IMG/VR virus record: IMGVR_UViG_3300031851_004795
Location: 1-20,401 of that record
Reading direction: 5' to 3' (one strand)
Length of the DNA: 20,401 nucleotides
Source of the DNA: a virus
The position numbers and the translations under genes are program-made. The notes below the pieces were generated by a model that worked only from the letters and a program-made list of their open reading frames with translations, ran no database searches and was not told where the DNA came from. This document shows, piece after piece, positions 14,430 through 20,401 of the stretch; position 1 is the stretch's first letter; every line of letters begins with the position of its first letter.

Positions 14430-15307
14430 TTGTTTAAGTACGCGAGCACTGCCGTTTCAGCAGAGCCGGCATCTCCTGGATTAGGCGGGATATAGGCGGC
14501 ATATCGATCCTTTACTATTTGCTGTAAACCCTTATTGAAAGCACAGCCACCTGTAATAATAACCTGTTTATTGTCATAAGTATTAACAGCGTGATCTATG
14601 AATGCTTTGCATCGTTGTTCGAATACAATTTGTGTTGCGCCAGCTATTTCTTCTTTGCTTAAAAAGGGCCGCCAATTGCCAATGCCACGATGCATGTTCT
14701 TTTTCATTAAAGGTCTCCACTGGTGGCAAAACACCAAATCATTATATATGGCATCAATCGCAGCTTGGCTAGAATAACCGCGACCAAATTCTTCGATTAA
14801 ACCTTCTTGCTTCGACGGAATAAATCCACAACGTTGTGTCATAGCCGAGTAAAATAAGCCTAAGCTATCAGGATATTTCATTGAAACACGCTGTTTGAGC
14901 TTACCGTTTATATCTGCTGTCCATATAGATGAGCATGAAAATTCACCTATTGCATCAATAACTACAATAACACTTGGCACTTTAGCAGCATTGTAATAAT
15001 GTGCCGCATGCGCTTGATGATGCCATACGGTTTTTATTTGACAATTTATGCCAAACTCTTGTAAATATTTTTTGATATTGTTTCGTGTAAATGGTTTAGA
15101 CTGGCCTGCAATGTATTGTCGTATTGCTTTTGCCCAGGGCTTTTCAAACCACACTATCAATTCAGGACAAGCAACGTTCATTGCTTTCTGTATAAGGCTG
15201 ACGCTATGGACGTTATCAGTAGATGTAAATGATTGTAGCAGTGTGTCGTCAGAGAATACTGCTATTGTCGCATCGTGACATCCGCCTACCATACCCCATA
15301 TAATCAT
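14426..15307 (-). CDS. Single-domain NodU-type carbamoyltransferase (N-terminal TsaD-like domain only)
   Basis: A 293-residue protein covering only the N-terminal ASKHA/TsaD-like half of NodU-family carbamoyltransferases. It has [13 protein letters not shown] (5-17), the metal-binding HHQAH (96-100), D118-[17 protein letters not shown] (150-162), GGCAFNKG (253-260) and [11 protein letters not shown] (277-287). The C-terminal YrdC-like domain with GPRALGNRSI, which makes the carbamoyl-adenylate in full-length members, is missing; the sequence ends cleanly, so this looks like an evolved short form and not a frameshift. It might use carbamoyl-adenylate from another enzyme such as the full-length paralogue at 7734, or have a different role. 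ATGA overlaps on both sides tie it translationally to its neighbours. Confidence 0.85.
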   Translation of the reverse strand: MIIWGMVGGCHDATIAVFSDDTLLQSFTSTDNVHSVSLIQKAMNVACPELIVWFEKPWAKAIRQYIAGQSKPFTRNNIKKYLQEFGINCQIKTVWHHQAHAAHYYNAAKVPSVIVVIDAIGEFSCSSIWTADINGKLKQRVSMKYPDSLGLFYSAMTQRCGFIPSKQEGLIEEFGRGYSSQAAIDAIYNDLVFCHQWRPLMKKNMHRGIGNWRPFLSKEEIAGATQIVFEQRCKAFIDHAVNTYDNKQVIITGGCAFNKGLQQIVKDRYAAYIPPNPGDAGSAETAVLAYLNK

Positions 15308-15492
15308 GCAATAATATCTACGTATTGCCCTAGCCGCAAATAGCGCGGTTTAGGCTTTACTGCTGGCGTCGCTACAATTGGTTGAACTCTGCGTCGTAAT
15401 GTTTTGACAGGTTGTTGATTGGGTTTGCTGTCTGTATGCGCCGCAATTGTGCCGTATATTTGAGCTGCACGTATTTGCGAATCTAGTTTCAT
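15304..15492 (-). CDS. Small basic protein of unknown function
   Basis: A 62-residue protein, not recognised. It is basic and proline-containing in the middle (KTLRRRVQPIVATPAVKPKPR, residues about 30-50), without cysteine or membrane segment. Its reality rests on the neighbourhood: start and stop both form 4-base ATGA overlaps with the cupin gene upstream and the carbamoyltransferase gene downstream, and the rest of the operon is packed in the same way. It could be a small partner or anchoring peptide of the one-domain carbamoyltransferase, which is only a guess from coupling. Confidence 0.6.
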   Translation of the reverse strand: MKLDSQIRAAQIYGTIAAHTDSKPNQQPVKTLRRRVQPIVATPAVKPKPRYLRLGQYVDIIA

Positions 15493-15848
15493 TTTTGACT
15501 GTCTCCCTTTGCAACTCTATAGTTATCTTCTACTGAGTCAGGCGATGACACTTCAATTATAGTACCTTCTTCAATACAAAATAATTGATGTGGGACAAGT
15601 GGCTCGATCCTTAGTGAATCGCCTGGCTGCAGCCTACGTTTTTTAACAGATGCGTCATCTGTGTTTATGGTCAGTACATCAAACAGACCTTCAAAGACTA
15701 ACCAAGTTTCGTCCTTAATGGCGTGAAAGTGCATAGAGAACTTAGCCCCTTTATTAAAATTAAGAAGCTTACCGCAATACTTATCATTGGTCGCAAAGAT
15801 TAATTCGTGGCCCCAACCCTTATCAACCATACCCTCAAGTCTTGTCAT
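15489..15848 (-). CDS. Small cupin, sugar-isomerase-like
   Basis: A 119-residue single cupin. The ATG at 15848 is chosen because AAGGA lies 7 bases upstream; the longer reading would add a hydrophobic stretch encoded in the overlap with the upstream gene. The opening VDKGWGHELIF recalls the KPWGxE start of mannose-6-phosphate isomerase-type cupins. The metal-binding set is H-F-H-x(4)-E at about 40-47 (SMHFHAIKDETWLV), then the second cupin motif PGDSLRIEPLVPHQL (about 75-89). The substrate is unknown. Its place just behind the heptose adenylyltransferase gene suggests a step in activated-sugar synthesis. It overlaps that gene by 14 bases and the next one by 4. Confidence 0.75.
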   Translation of the reverse strand: MTRLEGMVDKGWGHELIFATNDKYCGKLLNFNKGAKFSMHFHAIKDETWLVFEGLFDVLTINTDDASVKKRRLQPGDSLRIEPLVPHQLFCIEEGTIIEVSSPDSVEDNYRVAKGDSQK

Positions 15849-16236
15849 CACAAATCCTTTTAATAATATTAGTAGTAGAATAACCGTCACACAGCTTCAG
15901 TGAAACAGTTAGTTTTGCTATGTCTCTTCCTACAATCTGGTCAATTTGGTAATCGCCGCCCTTAGTGAGCACATCAGGTTGTAGTTGTTTTATTAACTCA
16001 TACGGAGTGTCTTCATAGAATATGTATACATGATCTACGCACTTCAATGATTGTAGCATATATCTGCGGTCTTCTTCATTGTTAATAGGCCGCAAATCTC
16101 CTTTTAATCTGCGAACAGATGCATCTGAATTTATCCCGACTATAAGTCTGTCACCTAGATCACGCGATCTTTGTAAATAATCGACATGACCTCGATGCAG
16201 AATATCAAAGCAACCATTTGTAAATACTGTTTTCAT
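15835..16236 (-). CDS. hldE: D-glycero-beta-D-manno-heptose 1-phosphate adenylyltransferase (HldE C-terminal domain as a separate gene)
   Basis: A 133-residue nucleotidyltransferase equal to the C-terminal half of bacterial HldE (RfaE2 type). NGCFDILHRGHVDYL (7-21) holds the HxGH signature at 14-17, which binds ATP. GINSDASVRRLKGDLRP (34-50), DVLTKGGDY (88-96) and GYSTTNIIKRI (118-128) complete the family pattern. It makes ADP-heptose from heptose 1-phosphate and ATP. The kinase half is about 4 kb away at 11003-11923 on the same strand. First gene of the leftward operon ending in ALAS. A near-consensus sigma70 promoter ends only 5 bases before the ATG, so the transcript could be leaderless; no ribosome site is visible, and the family N-terminus rules out a later start. 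Confidence 0.92.
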   Translation of the reverse strand: MKTVFTNGCFDILHRGHVDYLQRSRDLGDRLIVGINSDASVRRLKGDLRPINNEEDRRYMLQSLKCVDHVYIFYEDTPYELIKQLQPDVLTKGGDYQIDQIVGRDIAKLTVSLKLCDGYSTTNIIKRICDDKT

Positions 16237-16241
16237 AGTCT

Positions 16242-16270
16242 ATTATACCATAATTTGGAGCAGTTGTAAA
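16242..16270 (-). promoter_or_regulatory. Sigma70-like promoter of the leftward operon
   Basis: Read leftward: TTTACA (16270-16265), 17-base spacer, perfect TATAAT (16247-16242). The -10 box ends 5 bases before the ATG at 16236, which places the transcription start at or next to the start codon. The -35 box lies close to the rightward late octamer at 16273-16280, so the two promoters are back to back. Confidence 0.75.
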
Positions 16271-16272
16271 CG

Positions 16273-16280
16273 TATAAATA
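16273..16280 (+). promoter_or_regulatory. T4-type late promoter of the gp13-gp17 block
   Basis: Exact TATAAATA, followed by G, 31 bases before the gp13 start codon. GAGGA at 16301-16305 is the ribosome site. Same architecture as the octamers at 3775 and 11926. Confidence 0.85.
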
Positions 16281-16311
16281 GAGTTAAACCCGATGAATTT
16301 GAGGATTAAAC

Positions 16312-17064
16312 ATGGCATCACCTAATAGTAGAGATACCTTGATCGAATATGCCAAGCGCAAGTTGGGCGATCCGGTAATAGAAATCAATGTCGACGAAGA
16401 TCAGGCAGAAGATAGACTTGATGAAGCACTTCAGTTATATCAAGAATATCACTCAGACGCGACAATTAAAACTTATTTTAAACATTTAGTAACAGCTGAC
16501 GATGTGACTAACGAATATATACCTATAACGTCTGATATTATATATGTATCTAGGTTATTCCCGTTTTTTACATCATCGGCGTCAAGAAATTTCTTTGATG
16601 TAAAATATCAGTTGATGCTCAACGACATGTGGGATCTTAACTCGGTTGTTGGCGGAATTGCTTACTATGAGCAAACACAACAATACTTGTCAATGCTAGA
16701 TATGAAACTCAACGGCACACCTCAAGTGTCATTTGCACGTAAACAAAATCGACTGTATATACACGGTGATTTTGCTGATAAAGATATTAAGGCCGGTGAT
16801 TACATTGTGGCCGAGGTATACCAGACATTAGACCCTGATACACACACGAGTATATACAACGATATATTCATAAAAGATTATACTACTGCACTTATAAAAC
16901 AACAGTGGGGTGCAAACCTTATTAAGTTTGAAGGCATGCAACTACCAGGTGGCGTTACGTTAAATGGTCGGGAAATTTATTCTGATGCTACCCAGGAAAT
17001 ACAACAACTCAAAGAGAATTTGAGACTTGAGCAAGAACTACCACCCAGCTTTTATGTAGGTTAA
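16312..17064 (+). CDS. 13: Neck protein gp13
   Basis: A 250-residue homologue of T4 gp13, which with gp14 closes the filled head and forms the collar onto which the tail docks. The opening LIEYAKRKLGDPVIEINVDEDQAEDRLDEALQ-like region (residues about 7-45) is characteristic of gp13 of T4-like marine phages, as is the segment around residues 75-110 (SRLFPF, then MLNDMWDL). It contains no cysteine. A late promoter and GAGGA site precede it, and gp14 follows after 3 bases. Length is below that of T4 gp13 (about 309), as is common in marine relatives. Confidence 0.9.
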   Translation: MASPNSRDTLIEYAKRKLGDPVIEINVDEDQAEDRLDEALQLYQEYHSDATIKTYFKHLVTADDVTNEYIPITSDIIYVSRLFPFFTSSASRNFFDVKYQLMLNDMWDLNSVVGGIAYYEQTQQYLSMLDMKLNGTPQVSFARKQNRLYIHGDFADKDIKAGDYIVAEVYQTLDPDTHTSIYNDIFIKDYTTALIKQQWGANLIKFEGMQLPGGVTLNGREIYSDATQEIQQLKENLRLEQELPPSFYVG

Positions 17065-17067
17065 ACC

Positions 17068-17946
17068 ATGGCAAGAAATCTTTATTTTTCTGACGCGGTT
17101 AGATCCGAGCAGAGACTTTACGAAGACATAATAATTGAATCACTTAAAATGTATGGGCAGGACCTGTACTATCTGCCACGGACTATTGTTAATGAAAATA
17201 AAGTTTTCGGTGAGGATGTATCTTCTCAATTTAACAACAGCTATAAAATCGAAATGTACATTGATAACGCCGAAGGCTTTGACGGCGAAGGCGATCTGTT
17301 TACAAAGTTTGGTGTAGAGATCAGAGATGAAGCTACATTCACTGTTGCAAAGAAGCGGTGGAATCAAACAGTGGGTCGCACTAACAATGAAATTCAAGGC
17401 GAACGTCCACGTGAAGGCGATTTAATCTATTTACCTATGTCTAATTCCATGTTTGAAATTACACACGTTGAGCATGAATCGCCGTTTTATCAGTTGGCCA
17501 ATCTGCCTACATTTAAGATGCGTTGTCAGCTGTTTGAATACGCAGACGAAGATCTTGATACAGGTCTTGGTACGATTGACGGCATAGAACAAGATCACGC
17601 CTATGAGTTTGATCTAATGCTATCAGGCACAAGCGGCGATTACATTGTCGGTGAACGAGTAACTCAGACAACTCCTAGCGGCGTGGTGTTAGGCGGCGAA
17701 GTATCAAGTTGGGTATCAAGTACTAATACGTTATCGATTATTCATTTTGGCGGAAGCGACGGCAAATTTCATTTGCCTGTTACATCGCTTGTCGTCACTG
17801 GTGCCGAGTCAAATGCAACAGGCACGCTTGCATCATATACTGAAGACAATAAATTATCTGACAATGAGCAAAACACTACGTTTGATACCATTGGTGCTGA
17901 TTTCTTAGACTTTAGTGAAAGTAATCCGTTTGGAGATCCTAGCTAA
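17068..17946 (+). CDS. 14: Neck protein gp14
   Basis: A 292-residue homologue of T4 gp14. The N-terminal stretch with LYEDIIIESLKMYGQDLYYL (about residues 17-36), then PRTIVNE and FGEDVSSQFNNSYKIEMYI, is the recognisable part in marine T4-like phages. It forms the neck with gp13 and, in T4, binds the tail terminator region. A C-terminal half with acidic stretches and G-x-V-V-x-G-type repeats (around 190-230) is less conserved. Only one cysteine. The stop overlaps the gp15 start by one base (TAATG). Confidence 0.9.
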   Translation: MARNLYFSDAVRSEQRLYEDIIIESLKMYGQDLYYLPRTIVNENKVFGEDVSSQFNNSYKIEMYIDNAEGFDGEGDLFTKFGVEIRDEATFTVAKKRWNQTVGRTNNEIQGERPREGDLIYLPMSNSMFEITHVEHESPFYQLANLPTFKMRCQLFEYADEDLDTGLGTIDGIEQDHAYEFDLMLSGTSGDYIVGERVTQTTPSGVVLGGEVSSWVSSTNTLSIIHFGGSDGKFHLPVTSLVVTGAESNATGTLASYTEDNKLSDNEQNTTFDTIGADFLDFSESNPFGDPS

Positions 17947-18728
17947 TGTTTGGCACTTATTTTTATCATCAACGTATACGTAAGGCTGTTGCCACTTTTG
18001 GTGCAATGTTTAATAATTTGTATGTTCTTCGAAAAGATTCTGGCGGCGGTGTTATTAGCACACAAAAAGTACCGTTAGCCTATGGCCCAAGAGCTAAGTT
18101 TCTTGATCGTATTCGTGAAATGCCAGATCTGCAGACAGATACAAAAGTTGCTATTAAACTGCCGCGCATGTCGTTTGAAATTACTAATGTCTCGTACGAT
18201 CCTTCTCGCCAGCTGCCTAAAACTAATAATTATGCAAAAGCAGTATCAGGTTCAATTTTAAGCCGGCAGAAAATATATGCCGGAGCTCCTTATATTGTTA
18301 GCTTTCAGTTAAGCTGTTATGCCAAGAATCAAGATGATGCTTTACAGTTAGTCGAACAAATAATTCCTTACTTCAATCCACAATATACATTGTCGATTAA
18401 GCCGTTCGAAGATTTTGAAGATATAAAAGAAGACGTCCCTATTATTTTGACTGGCGTCGTGTTAAATGACGATTACGAAGGACCAATGGAAGGTCGCCGC
18501 ACTATCATCTACACACTAGATTTTGATATGCATATAACATTCCACGGTCCGACCTCGTCCAGTGGCATAATCACTAAGTCTATCACAAATATTCTTGATA
18601 TTGGTGCCGGACTAAATGATAGTGATAATCCACTTGAAAGAATAACAGTAACTCCAACACCTGCCGGTGTAGGTGCTGATAGTGATTTTGGTTTCCTTGA
18701 AGTAATAGAAGAGATAGATAGTGCGTGA
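17946..18728 (+). CDS. 15: Tail sheath stabiliser and completion protein gp15
   Basis: A 260-residue homologue of T4 gp15, the hexameric ring at the top of the tail that stops the sheath from contracting and joins head to tail. Diagnostic parts: MFGTYFYHQRIRKAVATFG at the N-terminus (T4 starts MFGYFYN), VPLAYGPRAKFLDRI (around 42-56), and LVEQIIPYFNPQYTLSI (around 136-152), all matching the T4 layout. The ribosome site GGAGATC lies in the end of gp14. The C-terminal 50 residues are variable in the family. It ends overlapping the gp16 start (TGATG). Confidence 0.92.
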   Translation: MFGTYFYHQRIRKAVATFGAMFNNLYVLRKDSGGGVISTQKVPLAYGPRAKFLDRIREMPDLQTDTKVAIKLPRMSFEITNVSYDPSRQLPKTNNYAKAVSGSILSRQKIYAGAPYIVSFQLSCYAKNQDDALQLVEQIIPYFNPQYTLSIKPFEDFEDIKEDVPIILTGVVLNDDYEGPMEGRRTIIYTLDFDMHITFHGPTSSSGIITKSITNILDIGAGLNDSDNPLERITVTPTPAGVGADSDFGFLEVIEEIDSA

Positions 18729-19078
18729 TGGATTCAAATAATGCAGAAGATGATTTTGAAATGGTTCGACAAACTTATCATGATTTGTTAGCCAAGGGTG
18801 GATCATCACTTGAAGATATGATGGAAGTAGCTCGAGCTACCGAACACCCTAGGGCTTTTGAAGTTTTATCTGGCATGATGAAAAATATGGCAGATATTAG
18901 TGGCAACCTTATGGACATGCATAAGAAACGTAAAGAATTTCACACCACTGATAAACCTGCAGCTATTGCTGGCACAACAAATAATAATGTATTTGTAGGA
19001 TCTACTACAGAACTACAGCGTATGCTACAAGACGCAAGTGAGAAAATGATAGATGTATCTCCAACCGAAGAGCAATGA
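18728..19078 (+). CDS. 16: Terminase small subunit gp16
   Basis: A 116-residue homologue of T4 gp16, which forms the ring that recognises DNA and stimulates the packaging motor. I use the ATG at 18728 (TGATG overlap with gp15) over the GTG one codon earlier. The N-terminal part is predicted helical (SLEDMMEVARATEHPRAFEVLSGMMKNMA-type coiled-coil core, residues about 26-60). The C-terminal NNNVFVGSTTELQRML matches the T4 stretch with N-A-T-V-F-M-G-S-x-T-E-L, the part contacting gp17. It is shorter than T4 gp16 (164). The 3' end overlaps gp17 by 26 bases. Confidence 0.88.
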   Translation: MDSNNAEDDFEMVRQTYHDLLAKGGSSLEDMMEVARATEHPRAFEVLSGMMKNMADISGNLMDMHKKRKEFHTTDKPAAIAGTTNNNVFVGSTTELQRMLQDASEKMIDVSPTEEQ

Positions 19079-20401
19079 AACATATCTTGGTAATGTAAAT
19101 GTTAAACGTGATGGAGTAGTCCAGCAATGGGCCAATGAGCAAGTAGCAGAGTATGCTAAATGCATGAAAGATCCGGCATATTTTACTAAGACATATTGTA
19201 AAGTTATTTCATTAGACGACGGCCTAGTGGATTTTAATTTATACCCATATCAAGAAAAAATGTTTCGACATTTTAACGATCATCGTTTCAATATCGTTTT
19301 AGCATGCAGACAGTCTGGCAAATCAATTAGCTCAGTTGCATATCTGCTCTGGTACGCTTTATTTCACTCAGAAAAAGTTATTGCCGTTATGGCAAATAAG
19401 GGTGCGACCGCGCGTGAGATGCTTGGACGCATTACACTCATGCTAGAAAATCTACCTTTCTTTTTACAGCCGGGTTGTAAGGCTTTAAATAAAGGATCGA
19501 TTGAATTTTCAAACAACTCACGAATAATTGCTGCAGCGACATCAGGATCTTCAATTCGGGGTATGTCAGTTTCACTACTTTATTTAGACGAGTTTGCATT
19601 TGTCGAAAATGATGCTCAGTTTTACACGTCGACATATCCTGTTATTTCATCTGGTAAGAACACTAAAGTTATTATTACTTCGACTGCAAATGGCATTGGC
19701 AACGTATTTCAAAAAATATGGGAGTCGGCTCTGCAAGGCGTCAGCGAGTTTAAACCTATGCGAGTTGATTGGTGGGATGTTCCTGGCAGAGACGAAGCGT
19801 GGAAGCAACAAACTATAGGTAATACATCTCAACTGCAGTTTGATCAGGAATTTGGTAATACATTTTTAGGAACAGGTGATACACTTATTAATGGCGAAAC
19901 ACTCTTAGGCCTGAGAGCCAAGCCACATTTAGGTTTAAGAGAAAACGGAGATTTGAAAATATACGAAGAGCCTAAGAAAGCGCACGAGTATATTATGCTA
20001 GTAGATGTTAGTAAGGGAAGAGGACAGGACTATAGCACTTTTAATGTAATCGACATTAGCGGACGCCCGTTTAAACAGGTTGCTGTATATCGCAATAATA
20101 TTATTTCTCCATTACTCTTCCCCGATATTATTTATAAATGGGCGAATTCCTACAATACAGCATATGTCGTAATTGAATCAAACGATCAAGGCACTTTAGT
20201 TTGTAATGGCCTATATCAAGACTGGGAATATGAAAATATGCATGTCGAATCTGCGGTACGGGCTGACGGACTAGGCGTAGAAATGACACGAAAGGTTAAA
20301 CGTCTAGGATGCTCGGCATTTAAAGACGTGCTTGAAGAAAACAAATTAGAGTTAGTTGACGATCAGACAATTATTGAATGCTCTACCTTTGTCGCCAAAG
20401 G
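19053..20401 (+). CDS. 17: Terminase large subunit gp17 (3' partial)
   Basis: The ATG at 19053 follows two in-frame stops (TGA TAG) and lies inside the gp16 gene; the frame stays open to the window edge (449 codons). It is the DNA-packaging motor ATPase and headful nuclease. Visible motifs: Walker A CRQSGKS (85-91), Walker B LLYLDEF (175-181 with D179, E180), coupling motif TSTANG (209-214), and the RNase H-type nuclease residues D318 in VDVSKGRGQDYS and E375 in VIESNDQG. The third nuclease aspartate lies beyond the edge. Walker A falls at about residue 85, against about 161 in T4, so the T4 N-terminal extension is largely absent. A weak GTGAG precedes the start. Confidence 0.95.
   Translation, partial: MYLQPKSNETYLGNVNVKRDGVVQQWANEQVAEYAKCMKDPAYFTKTYCKVISLDDGLVDFNLYPYQEKMFRHFNDHRFNIVLACRQSGKSISSVAYLLWYALFHSEKVIAVMANKGATAREMLGRITLMLENLPFFLQPGCKALNKGSIEFSNNSRIIAAATSGSSIRGMSVSLLYLDEFAFVENDAQFYTSTYPVISSGKNTKVIITSTANGIGNVFQKIWESALQGVSEFKPMRVDWWDVPGRDEAWKQQTIGNTSQLQFDQEFGNTFLGTGDTLINGETLLGLRAKPHLGLRENGDLKIYEEPKKAHEYIMLVDVSKGRGQDYSTFNVIDISGRPFKQVAVYRNNIISPLLFPDIIYKWANSYNTAYVVIESNDQGTLVCNGLYQDWEYENMHVESAVRADGLGVEMTRKVKRLGCSAFKDVLEENKLELVDDQTIIECSTFVAK

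Noticed and set aside
14426-15307. Short carbamoyltransferase as a pseudogene fragment
   Set aside because: Start and stop form tight ATGA overlaps with its neighbours, all N-terminal motifs are intact and the next gene follows at once, so a truncated relic is unlikely.
20129-20136. Leftward TATAAATA inside the large terminase gene
   Set aside because: No leftward gene follows it; the region is well explained as coding on the plus strand.

Overview
The window is a piece of a tailed-phage genome, a T4-like myovirus that probably comes from an aquatic environment and infects a Gram-negative, likely alphaproteobacterial host. The right end carries the conserved T4-type late block in the usual order: neck proteins gp13 and gp14, sheath stabiliser gp15, small terminase gp16 and large terminase gp17 (cut by the window edge). 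At least three genes or gene groups are preceded by the T4-type late promoter octamer TATAAATA. The aquatic and alphaproteobacterial assignment is inference. It rests on the tetrapyrrole gene set, which has been reported from aquatic phage sequences, and on the alphaproteobacterial look of the 5-aminolevulinate synthase.

Layout. (1) 1-5968, plus strand: six consecutive glycine-rich, extraordinarily cysteine-rich proteins (5-10 % Cys), probably receptor-binding or tail-fibre proteins, in two paralogous subtypes. They are followed at 5981-6685 by an unrecognised protein. (2) 6692-9606: a two-gene plus-strand cassette flanked by hairpins, encoding a GT9-type (heptosyltransferase-like) glycosyltransferase and a full-length NodU/TobZ-type carbamoyltransferase. 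(3) 9606-16236: an accessory region mostly on the minus strand. It encodes most of the ADP-heptose pathway: HldE kinase domain, HldD epimerase, a GmhB-like phosphatase and HldE adenylyltransferase domain. It also has a cupin, a small basic protein, a one-domain carbamoyltransferase and a complete 5-aminolevulinate synthase. Inserted in it, on the plus strand behind its own late promoter, is heme oxygenase plus a PcyX-type bilin reductase. (4) 16312-20401, plus strand: gp13-gp17.

How the parts may work together. ALAS would feed 5-aminolevulinate into host tetrapyrrole synthesis. Heme oxygenase opens heme to biliverdin, releasing CO and iron, and the PcyX-like reductase would reduce biliverdin, most likely to phycoerythrobilin. 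The heptose genes would supply ADP-heptose to the glycosyltransferase, and the carbamoyltransferases would decorate a sugar, a surface glycan or modified DNA. The heme oxygenase pair looks timed with virion genes. The ALAS gene is instead the last of five tightly overlapping minus-strand genes led by a heptose gene and a sigma70-like promoter. The tetrapyrrole enzymes therefore appear to be under two different controls although their genes overlap tail to tail.

No tRNA, CRISPR array, insertion sequence or integrase was seen. No gene-free stretch exceeds about 110 bases.
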